DNA from: Thermoplasmata archaeon
GTDB lineage: Archaea; Thermoplasmatota; Thermoplasmata; Thermoplasmatales; Thermoplasmataceae
Direction of reading: 5' to 3'
Assembly: GCA_021797295.1 (NCBI GenBank)
Contig: JAKAAA010000031.1
Coordinates: 1-11,915 of the forward strand
Length of the DNA: 11,915 nucleotides
In this document: positions 1 through 5,862 of the stretch, piece by piece
Layout of the letters: each line of letters begins with the position of its first letter
How positions within the stretch are numbered: position 1 is the first letter of the stretch
Notes under the pieces: generated by a model
Databases searched by the model: none
What the model saw: the letters and a program-made list of their open reading frames with translations, nothing else
What the model was told of the DNA's origin: nothing
Translations under genes and position numbers: made by a program

Positions 1-20
1 TTTATATTGTCATATTCCAT
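1..20 (-). CDS. Start of an unknown leftward gene (partial, cut by window edge)
   Basis: A leftward ATG at 20-18 opens a frame reading MEYDNI before the window ends. It is supported by a full Shine-Dalgarno sequence, GGAGGT, at 34-29 with an 8-base spacer, which is unusual here because most genes in the window look leaderless. A ribosome binding site implies a leadered mRNA or an internal operon gene; no other gene lies between it and the divergent permease, so a leadered first gene is likelier. Six residues do not allow a functional call. Confidence 0.5.
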
Positions 21-28
21 ATTTTATT

Positions 29-52
29 ACCTCCTTTTTGTTCAAAAGAGGT
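29..52 (-). promoter_or_regulatory. Hairpin that sequesters the Shine-Dalgarno of the left-edge gene
   Basis: On the leftward transcript, bases 52-44 (ACCUCUUUU) can pair with 38-35 and 33-29, giving 9 base pairs, a 5-base loop (43-39) and one bulged base at 34. The 3' arm contains the Shine-Dalgarno GGAGGT (34-29), so the folded form would hide the ribosome binding site. This could be a translational switch (thermosensor- or ligand-type), a DNA operator, or chance in AT-rich sequence. The pairing is visible; the function is inferred. Confidence 0.4.
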
Positions 53-56
53 ATTT

Positions 57-96
57 CTCCCTGTTATTTAATAATCAATTTATTATTAACAGGGGG
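57..96. repeat. 10-base inverted repeat between divergent genes
   Basis: Arms CTCCCTGTTA (57-66) and TAACAGGGGG (87-96) are complementary over 10 positions with one G-T pair, around a 20-base AT-rich centre. It lies 4 bases from the hairpin at 29-52. A TATA-like stretch (about 98-107, leftward reading TAAATATAA) sits just beside it, so for a leftward start near base 76 the repeat would straddle the transcription start. That is a usual place for an archaeal repressor operator. It could instead be a second leader hairpin. Confidence 0.35.
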
Positions 97-190
97 TTTA
101 TATTTACACATAATATGGTACACAACCATCTAACATTTATAATCTGATTCCTATTAATGAATAATTTCTATATATTAATCCGCCAAAAAC

Positions 191-199
191 ATTTATATA
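191..199 (+). promoter_or_regulatory. TATA box of the permease gene
   Basis: ATTTATATA is centred about 28 bases before the ATG at 223, the archaeal TATA-to-start distance, and no Shine-Dalgarno precedes the ATG. Together these imply a leaderless or nearly leaderless mRNA. Confidence 0.55.
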
Positions 200-222
200 C
201 GTTAGTACAATACTAATTTCCT

Positions 223-1791
223 ATGGATAATAATAAATCTAAAGATATTCCTGAAACTTTAAAGAGAGGTCAGGTGGGTACATTCGGAGCAATTGCAGAG
301 GAAATTTCTGCCATGGCGCCTGCCTGCGATTCAGTGGCATTTGTTGTTGCATCTGCAGCATTTGCATTCTTTTTAACTCCATTATCATTTATAATAGCAA
401 CATTAACAATGTTTCTTGAAGTCAATACTCTTTACCATCTGTCGAAGAGGCATGCTAGTGCTGGAGGTTATTACGGATATGTTGCCACAGCTTTCGGTCC
501 TACTCCGGCGATCTTTTCAGGATTAATGTACCCATTTTATCAGATAGTAAGTACAGCTGCAATCCCCGTCTTCGTTGCGGGTGTTGTTCTTCCGGGCGTG
601 GTACAGTACTTCATACACGTTGGAATGCCTGCATGGATCTGGATTCCATTCATTCTCGTATTTATTGTAGTTCCGATTGCGGTTGCAATAATCGGAATTA
701 GGCCGCAGATGAAATATATCAGAGTAGCAGCATTTTTTGAAATTATATTTTTAATTGTTTTATCCACAATAATTATAATTAAGGCACCGGATAACACTGT
801 AAATGTATTCAATCCTTACAGTTTTCCCCAGTATAGATCGTGGTTTTCTGCTGAGGGGGGGCCAATTGCAGGAGTGGGTCTTGGAATGGTTTTCGGGCTT
901 ACCAGTTTTATAGGCTATGGCGGATCAGCGCCATTAGGCGAAGAGGCGACACATCCAAAAGCCATTACGAGATCCTTGGTGTTCGGGCTTCTTATTACCG
1001 GAATAACCTTGACTGAAGTGTCATACGCACAGATAGTAGGGTGGGGGATACCACTTATGCAATCCTTTACAAGCAGTGCAATTCCAGGAGTTATCACTGC
1101 CACAGTATATACTGGTGCAGTTGGAGGTATAATGTTCTCTCTGGTAGCTTTCAACTCTGCATTTTCAGACTCTGTAGCCATGCAATCCAATGGAGGAAGA
1201 GTTTATTATGCTATGGGCCGTGATTATATACTACCAAAATTCTTTTCAAAGATCCATAAAAAATATCAAACACCTTCAAATGCATTAATATTTGTGGCAG
1301 GAATGGCATCTGTTCTGGCAGTAGGAGTTACCTTCCTGGTAACATATGGGGCTGGCATTCCAGTCATTGATATTGTGAGCGGAAATGCAGATTCTGCTGT
1401 AGTGGTCACTGCACTTACCGACTCTTTTGATTTATTAACAACACTGGCACTCGGGGGACTTATAATTACTCATATACTGCTTAATACCAGTGTCATGACA
1501 ATGTTCTACAGATTAAAGGAGAAACATAAAGGCATTAAAAAAATAATCCATCCCGTCGAGCATTATATATTTCCAAGTATTGCAACTGTTATTTTCATAT
1601 TTGTCTTGTATGAATCTGTAGTGCCACCGGTTTATCCTATAACTGATGGGATTATCATCATAGCCCTTTACTCCTTTTTCGCCGCTGGATATTCACTTTA
1701 CCTTAAGAAAACGAAACCTGATAAGGTAAAGAATGCCGGAATGACAGTAAATCTGGCAGCAGAAGAAAAATTAAGTGGGGGTTCAAAATAA
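223..1791 (+). CDS. APC-superfamily amino acid permease
   Basis: This encodes a 522-residue polytopic membrane protein, probably a secondary transporter that brings amino acids or related amines across the cytoplasmic membrane with a cation. A short charged N-terminus (MDNNKSKDIPETLKRGQVG) is followed by about 12 hydrophobic segments, the usual APC arrangement. The first helix region carries a small-residue-rich stretch after AEEISAMAP, as in APC transporters. A GEEATHP motif near residues 239-245 matches the conserved acidic pair that follows the sixth helix region in amino acid permeases. The C-terminus is lysine-rich and cytoplasmic. Length is normal for the family. The start at 223 is supported by a TATA box 28 bases upstream. 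It stands alone, divergent from the left-edge gene and convergent with the DUF92 gene. Substrate cannot be told from sequence. Confidence 0.88.
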   Translation: MDNNKSKDIPETLKRGQVGTFGAIAEEISAMAPACDSVAFVVASAAFAFFLTPLSFIIATLTMFLEVNTLYHLSKRHASAGGYYGYVATAFGPTPAIFSGLMYPFYQIVSTAAIPVFVAGVVLPGVVQYFIHVGMPAWIWIPFILVFIVVPIAVAIIGIRPQMKYIRVAAFFEIIFLIVLSTIIIIKAPDNTVNVFNPYSFPQYRSWFSAEGGPIAGVGLGMVFGLTSFIGYGGSAPLGEEATHPKAITRSLVFGLLITGITLTEVSYAQIVGWGIPLMQSFTSSAIPGVITATVYTGAVGGIMFSLVAFNSAFSDSVAMQSNGGRVYYAMGRDYILPKFFSKIHKKYQTPSNALIFVAGMASVLAVGVTFLVTYGAGIPVIDIVSGNADSAVVVTALTDSFDLLTTLALGGLIITHILLNTSVMTMFYRLKEKHKGIKKIIHPVEHYIFPSIATVIFIFVLYESVVPPVYPITDGIIIIALYSFFAAGYSLYLKKTKPDKVKNAGMTVNLAAEEKLSGGSK

Positions 1792-1801
1792 GTTTTATGC
1801 T

Positions 1802-2166
1802 CTATAATGCGACTACATAAAAACCTCCATTTATTTTCTTTGCTATTCGTACACCACTTATTGACTGTTCTATGTCTGCTAGAAATTTCTCAGTATTGAT
1901 TCCGTGCTACGCTGCAGAGACATTGTAATCAGTTATCTTTATGATTTGGTCCATTTTATTAATATAAGCTTCATTCCGTGTGAATCTTTTATCAGGTTTT
2001 CAACTACTCTTAATAGGAAAATAAAATTAAACGTTGCACGAGCATTTAAACAAAATTATATGAAAATTTTGTTCCAATATTTACAGTTTCCAGCTCATTT
2101 TTGTCACTCCTCAAGAACACGGGTATTTCGACCACAATTTATAATATAATCAAGCTTTATAGGCAT
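1802..2166 (-). pseudogene. Decayed leftward protein gene, family not recognised
   Basis: This fills most of the 421-base gap between the permease and DUF92 genes. Reading leftward, protein-like segments follow one another in different frames. First comes an ATG start at 2166 (MPIKLDYIINCGR). Next is 2135-2046 (includes VEIPVFLRSDKNELETVNIG), then 2047-1939 (includes LLRVVENLIKDSHGMKLILI), then 1984-1802 (includes MDQIIKITDYNVSAA, a TAG at 1909-1907, and GINTEKFLADIEQSISG), ending at a TAG at 1804-1802. An AT-rich TATA-like stretch lies about 22 bases before 2166. Two or three frameshifts plus one stop would restore about 120 residues. The composition is protein-like, but I do not recognise the family. 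The alternatives are a non-coding RNA or chance open frames. A rightward open frame over 1904-2149 looks much less protein-like. Confidence 0.4.
2049..2073. repeat. Perfect 9-base inverted repeat inside the decayed gene
   Basis: AACAAAATT (2049-2057) and AATTTTGTT (2065-2073) pair perfectly around a 7-base loop. It sits at the point where the apparent reading frame changes (about 2046). It may be part of the lesion, a small hairpin RNA, or chance in AT-rich sequence. Confidence 0.3.
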
Positions 2167-2212
2167 GGCACTAATTCATTCATTAATATTTTTGAATAAA
2201 GTAATTATGGAT

Positions 2213-2926
2213 TTAAATATATATAATGAACGCAATCGCAACCACAATCAGCGTAGAAAATGTATTCACCTGGCCCTTGGACATTTTGCCACGGTTTTCG
2301 AATAAGGATCCCAAGACACTATCTACCTGACAGCCGAGGAATCCCAGTAAAGTAATTACTATCAACGGAATCAATTTAAAACTGTGAAAATCAAGAATAA
2401 TATAAGAAATCGCTATTATGAGTGCCCCAAGTAATGCCATGGCTTCTCCAAGTATAGACACACCACCGTTAACTCCAGGCGTTATCTTTTTTAAATTGGT
2501 AATCATATATACATTCTTATCAAACACACCAATTTCTGATGCAAATGTATCTGCATTTACCGATGCAAATGAAACTGCAAATATAAGGAAATACGGAAAT
2601 CCTCCTATTTTAGTTGCATTAATCGCCGCAATGAATATTCCTATCAATGCCGCATAAATAACATTAGAAGCATGCCTTTCCCCGTTCTTTCCCTCCTGTA
2701 ATTTTTGTCTGGTTTTCTCCTTTATTCTATATTTTGTGGCCAACTGAGCCGTCACGGCAAATATAAGCATGAGTATAAGCCAGTACAGTGAGCCAAGTAC
2801 AACTATAATAATTCCCACAATGAGTGCAGCAACAGTCCCTTTAAAATCAAAAATATGGAATTCCAGTGCCCCTATGAAGAGACTTACAAGTATAACTGTA
2901 GATGCAACAATATAATCAATGCTCAT
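2213..2926 (-). CDS. DUF92 family integral membrane protein
   Basis: This encodes a 237-residue membrane protein with about six to seven hydrophobic segments. The family signature is visible as NADTFASEIG (124-133), PGVNGGVSILGE (150-161) and GCQVDSVLGSLFE (198-210), the acidic and glycine-rich loops typical of DUF92/TIGR00297. The plant member VTE6 is a phytyl-phosphate kinase, so an archaeal role in phosphorylating a polyprenyl phosphate (for example in geranylgeranyl salvage for lipids) is possible, but this is inference. I chose the ATG at 2926 because GGGTGGT lies just before it and can act as a ribosome binding site. A GTG at 2935 would add three residues. It is convergent with the permease, with the decayed gene between them. 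No operon partner is seen. Confidence 0.82.
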   Translation of the reverse strand: MSIDYIVASTVILVSLFIGALEFHIFDFKGTVAALIVGIIIVVLGSLYWLILMLIFAVTAQLATKYRIKEKTRQKLQEGKNGERHASNVIYAALIGIFIAAINATKIGGFPYFLIFAVSFASVNADTFASEIGVFDKNVYMITNLKKITPGVNGGVSILGEAMALLGALIIAISYIILDFHSFKLIPLIVITLLGFLGCQVDSVLGSLFENRGKMSKGQVNTFSTLIVVAIAFIIYI

Positions 2927-3015
2927 TAGTACCACCCGGTACTATTCTTAATTTGTATCTGATTTCATTGACAATAAGATAAATTAAAGCATCGCACATT
3001 GCATAATACATGTTT

Positions 3016-3047
3016 CATAGGTATAAATTATTTATGCTATACTTATG
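3016..3047. repeat. 10-base inverted repeat upstream of the HAD gene
   Basis: CATAGGTATA (3016-3025) and TATACTTATG (3038-3047) can pair over 10 positions, one of them G-U, with a 12-base loop. It lies in the 226-base gap between the divergent DUF92 and HAD genes, about 106-137 bases before the HAD start. The rest of that gap is plain AT-rich sequence with no convincing open frame. Stems of this size are not rare in such AT-rich DNA. Confidence 0.25.
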
Positions 3048-3073
3048 AATTATGCATTCAACAATGATATTAT

Positions 3074-3088
3074 AAGGATACTATCCTT
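3074..3088. promoter_or_regulatory. 15-base perfect palindrome, candidate operator
   Basis: AAGGATACTATCCTT is a perfect dyad with a single central base (3081). The centre is too small for an RNA hairpin but suits a dimeric DNA-binding protein. It is centred 72 bases before the HAD start, upstream of the likely TATA box, so an activator site or the operator of an unseen transcript is possible. The regulator is unknown. Confidence 0.35.
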
Positions 3089-3124
3089 TTTATATATATT
3101 TATCTTAAATATATATAGTAAATG

Positions 3125-3134
3125 CTTAATATAA
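3125..3134 (+). promoter_or_regulatory. TATA box of the HAD gene
   Basis: TTAATATAAA is centred about 24 bases before the ATG at 3153, consistent with a leaderless mRNA starting there. A second TATA-like run (3141-3151) would place a start near 3172, which would suit the alternative ATG codons at 3180 and 3189. Confidence 0.4.
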
Positions 3135-3152
3135 AGAGTAAATATATATTTA

Positions 3153-3824
3153 ATGATAGAAATAGAAGAAAGAAATAATATGTATAATATGCCTTCAATA
3201 GATTATCTGGAAGGCATAAAATTAGTAGTATTCGATATGGACGGGGTACTATTAAAAGATAGAAATTCATGGGATGTAATAATAAACAGGTGCATGAAAA
3301 AACGCAATTTCAGAGAAAATATGGTATACACATTTGATTATATACACAGGAAGGGCATACCTGATCATCTTTATAATAATTTAACCGAATCCAGAATAAA
3401 ATCATACATCAATTTAAACGATATGTCGTCCAATGTATTGAGAACCATTGAATATCTTAGGCAAAGAAAGATTAAAACTGCCATAGTATCTGCGGGATCG
3501 CATGTATTTGCCGGTTATATATCGGAATTGCTGGATTTCGATTATTATATAGGGAACGAAGTTGATGTTAATGGACATAAATTTATCAAAAATGTCGATC
3601 CTGCCAGAAAAGATGTAAATGTGGGCTTTATACAATCTAAATTTAAAATATTGCCGGGGGAAACAGTGAGTGTCGGAGATTCATTCATGGATCTTTCCAT
3701 GAGAAAAAAGTCGAAATATTTTGTTGCGTTTAACCCTTCAAATTACAGGACATTGCAATATTCTGATTTTACGGTGGAATCAACAAACCTTTATGATATT
3801 ATTGATAAATTAACCGGGCATTAA
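3153..3824 (+). CDS. HAD-superfamily phosphatase, phosphoserine phosphatase-like
   Basis: This is a 223-residue soluble hydrolase that should cleave a phosphate ester through an aspartyl-phosphate intermediate with magnesium. All four HAD motifs are present: DMDGV (nucleophile D28, acid/base D30), the serine of IVSAGS (S113), lysine K153 in PARKD, and GDSFMD (D176, D180). A helical cap of the C1 type lies between motifs I and II (about 37-95). The spacing and the AFNPSN tail after motif IV resemble SerB, so serine synthesis is one possibility. However, general annotation of SerB-like HADs is unreliable and the substrate may differ. The start at 3153 is supported by a TATA box. ATGs at 3180 and 3189 also precede the catalytic motif and would give 214 or 211 residues. 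It is a single gene, with 144 bases before the next one. Confidence 0.82.
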   Translation: MIEIEERNNMYNMPSIDYLEGIKLVVFDMDGVLLKDRNSWDVIINRCMKKRNFRENMVYTFDYIHRKGIPDHLYNNLTESRIKSYINLNDMSSNVLRTIEYLRQRKIKTAIVSAGSHVFAGYISELLDFDYYIGNEVDVNGHKFIKNVDPARKDVNVGFIQSKFKILPGETVSVGDSFMDLSMRKKSKYFVAFNPSNYRTLQYSDFTVESTNLYDIIDKLTGH

Positions 3825-3941
3825 GTGATTTCCTTCTCATCATATATAATTTGTGTATAACATTTTATCCCAAAACTTTATGCTGTCAACCCCTATATAA
3901 GTGGATTTGTAGGTTTGAAGGTCAAAATCTAATGTCAAATC

Positions 3942-3957
3942 TTTAATATTTATATAA
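3942..3957 (+). promoter_or_regulatory. Promoter of the hydrolase/NAD kinase operon
   Basis: TTTAATATTTATATAA contains overlapping TATA-like elements from about -27 to -12 relative to the ATG at 3969. The upstream element fits a leaderless transcript. No Shine-Dalgarno is seen before the ATG. Confidence 0.45.
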
Positions 3958-3968
3958 AATATACACAA

Positions 3969-4673
3969 ATGAAAATCCTTGCTATCGGAACATGGGCATC
4001 TGGATTAAAACCTGGTAAAAGAAACACAACATATTTAATTGATAGTGACACACTTCTGGATTGTGGCCCGCACACAGCAGAATACCTTATAGATAAACAT
4101 GTGGATATTTCAGGCATTAACAGAATTTTAGTTACCCATATGCATCTGGATCATGCTGGAGGAATTCCGGAACTTGTCTGGCAGAGAGGTCTTCATAGTA
4201 TAGATACTCATATCAATATAGTCGGTCCCGATGAGATATACAGGGGTGTTACTGGAATTCTTGGTTTTTTTCACACCCCGGATTTTATGATGAAGGGAGT
4301 TACTTTCAACAATATGGAAAACAATTTAAAAATTATGCCTGGGATACATTCTGTGGATGAATACATGTACAGGTTGGACCTTTCTGGAAAATCCATATTC
4401 TACTCTGGCGATACGTCTTACACAGATGCGGCTGTTGAAATTGGAAGAAATTGTGATCTGTTTATACACGAGGCAACATACCAGGATACAATGGAAAACG
4501 AAGCAATAAAATATGGGCACTCAACTGTATCTGATGCCTTGAAGGCATTCAAGGGAAGTGAATCCAGGATTTTTATGCCAACACACATGTCCATTGAATC
4601 ATTCCGGCAAATTTCAGCCATAAAGGATAAAAATATTATTGTGCCTGAGGATGGAAAAGAGTATTATATATGA
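3969..4673 (+). CDS. RNase Z-like metallo-beta-lactamase-fold hydrolase
   Basis: This is a 234-residue soluble two-metal (probably zinc) hydrolase. The motif HMHLDH (57-62) plus H127 (GIHS), D148 (SGDT) and H206 (PTHMS) form a complete ligand set. HEATY (167-171) and GHST (183-186) are features shared with ribonuclease Z, the tRNA 3'-end endonuclease. It is shorter than typical RNase Z (about 300 residues), and I see no long inserted flexible arm for tRNA binding. A paralogous small-molecule phosphodiesterase or another MBL hydrolase is therefore as likely. Its stop overlaps the start of the NAD kinase gene by 4 bases (ATGA), so the two are co-transcribed and probably translationally coupled. 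The substrate may thus relate to nucleotide metabolism, but this is inference. Confidence 0.8.
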   Translation: MKILAIGTWASGLKPGKRNTTYLIDSDTLLDCGPHTAEYLIDKHVDISGINRILVTHMHLDHAGGIPELVWQRGLHSIDTHINIVGPDEIYRGVTGILGFFHTPDFMMKGVTFNNMENNLKIMPGIHSVDEYMYRLDLSGKSIFYSGDTSYTDAAVEIGRNCDLFIHEATYQDTMENEAIKYGHSTVSDALKAFKGSESRIFMPTHMSIESFRQISAIKDKNIIVPEDGKEYYI

Positions 4674-5734
4674 AAGTTAGGAAAGTTGCATTTTTTGTCA
4701 ACCCTCTGGCTGGATACGGGGGCATCAGGAATAATAAGGGCTCTGATGGTTTATCACTTGATAATATTGATGATTCAACATCTATTAAACGCGCTATTGA
4801 ATTTCTTAAGGGAATCAATGCAGAAAATATTGAATTCAAGATACCTTCAGGGCCCATGGGTTCCAGTGAAATGGATCTGACCGGAAATACTTACAGTATT
4901 TCTTATAACCCCGCGGAACCATCTAGTAGCATTGATACTATTAATTTCCTTCGCGTAACGGCAGATGTGGATATTATCTGCTTTGTGGGCGGGGACGGAA
5001 CAGCAAGAGACGTGTTGAGTGCAGGCACAAACTTACCCGTACTGGGAATACCGGCAGGAGTTAAAATGTATAGTTCAGTGTTTGCTATGAATATAAAACA
5101 TGCCATTGAAATTTTTGATAAACTTTGTAAGATAGATACTGACTATATATATGCTGAGGTAGATGATATAGATGAAGAGAAATACAGATCAGGTATACTG
5201 GAAGTCAAGAATTTTGGTTCATTGCTGATACCGGATACTGAAGGAATGATCACCACATCAAAGGCTGAGTATCCAGTCTCATCCTCATTTGATATTGCTG
5301 AATATTTACTGGATAACATGGATCCTGAAACTTACTATATCATAGGACCGGGCAGCACCTGCAAGGCCTTAATAGAATCCATGGGCGCACATACAAACAT
5401 GCTTGGCTTCGATATAATAAAAAATAAACATTTATTGGTAAGCGATGCAGGAGAGGAACAAATATATCATTATGCTACAACAAAGAAAATAAAAATAATT
5501 ATATCGGTTATTGGAGGGCAGGGATTTCTACTGGGTAGGGGAAATCAGCAATTATCGCACAGAGTTATGGAAAGTTGTGGATTCAAAAATATATGCGTTA
5601 TTTCATCTCCCGAGAAGCTTAGAGAACTTAAGGGATTATCTATTGATATAAATACTGATAATATTATAATCCCGGAATTCATAAGAATTGTGACCGGTTA
5701 TGGCCAGTTTAAAATTATGAAAATTATTAAATAA
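4670..5734 (+). CDS. ATP-NAD kinase family protein (COG3199 type)
   Basis: This is a 354-residue soluble kinase-fold protein, likely to phosphorylate NAD to NADP with ATP or polyphosphate, or a closely related small molecule. It begins with the family's N-terminal signature FFVNPLAGYGG (8-18) and has the nucleotide-binding GGDGT at 107-111. The C-terminal half carries the COG3199 pattern: PGST in the loop near residue 227, then GGQGFLLGRGNQQ ending at residue 294, then a ...DINTD... region. Length matches that group (350-390), not the shorter classic NadK (about 270-300). COG3199 also includes AcoX-like proteins, so NAD is not certain as substrate. The start ATG lies inside the stop of the upstream hydrolase gene, giving translational coupling. 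It lacks its own promoter. Confidence 0.82.
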   Translation: MKVRKVAFFVNPLAGYGGIRNNKGSDGLSLDNIDDSTSIKRAIEFLKGINAENIEFKIPSGPMGSSEMDLTGNTYSISYNPAEPSSSIDTINFLRVTADVDIICFVGGDGTARDVLSAGTNLPVLGIPAGVKMYSSVFAMNIKHAIEIFDKLCKIDTDYIYAEVDDIDEEKYRSGILEVKNFGSLLIPDTEGMITTSKAEYPVSSSFDIAEYLLDNMDPETYYIIGPGSTCKALIESMGAHTNMLGFDIIKNKHLLVSDAGEEQIYHYATTKKIKIIISVIGGQGFLLGRGNQQLSHRVMESCGFKNICVISSPEKLRELKGLSIDINTDNIIIPEFIRIVTGYGQFKIMKIIK

Positions 5735-5761
5735 TATGTTATTGTCTTTATAAAATTCATT

Positions 5762-5781
5762 AATCCTGTTTTTTAAGGATT
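5762..5781 (+). terminator. Weak hairpin after the NAD kinase gene
   Basis: AATCCT (5762-5767) and AGGATT (5776-5781) pair around an 8-base T-rich loop, 28 bases after the stop, followed by TTAATC. The T-run in the loop (5769-5774) could itself end transcription, since archaeal RNA polymerase stops at U-runs. The call is weak. Confidence 0.3.
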
Positions 5782-5801
5782 TTAATCTCAATTATATTTC
5801 A

Positions 5802-5821
5802 CCGATTAAATTTTTAATTGG
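5802..5821. repeat. 9-base inverted repeat upstream of the DUF2070 promoter
   Basis: CCGATTAAA (5802-5810) and TTTAATTGG (5813-5821) match as a dyad with one G-T position and a 2-base centre. It ends 15 bases before the TATA box of the DUF2070 gene. It could be an operator or activator site, or part of the end of the upstream transcript. Confidence 0.3.
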
Positions 5822-5835
5822 CAAATAATCATAAT

Positions 5836-5845
5836 AATTTATATC
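5836..5845 (+). promoter_or_regulatory. TATA box of the DUF2070 gene
   Basis: TAATTTATAT lies about 18-27 bases before the ATG at 5863, with no Shine-Dalgarno in between, suggesting a leaderless mRNA. The sequence at the start codon (TAATTCCCTATGG) nearly repeats that of the permease gene. Confidence 0.5.
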
Positions 5846-5862
5846 TCACTTTTTAATTCCCT

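Noticed and set aside
1904..2149. 81-residue rightward open frame in the permease-DUF92 gap
   Set aside because: Its composition is not protein-like, it has no promoter or ribosome binding site, and the opposite strand gives far better protein segments.
3910..3945. Repeated GGTCAAA/TGTCAAA stretches before the MBL gene as operators
   Set aside because: The repeats are short (5-6 bases) and irregularly spaced, no more than expected by chance.
3969..4673. Calling the MBL protein ribonuclease Z (rnz)
   Set aside because: HEATY and GHST fit, but it is about 70 residues short and I see no tRNA-binding arm, so only RNase Z-like is supported.
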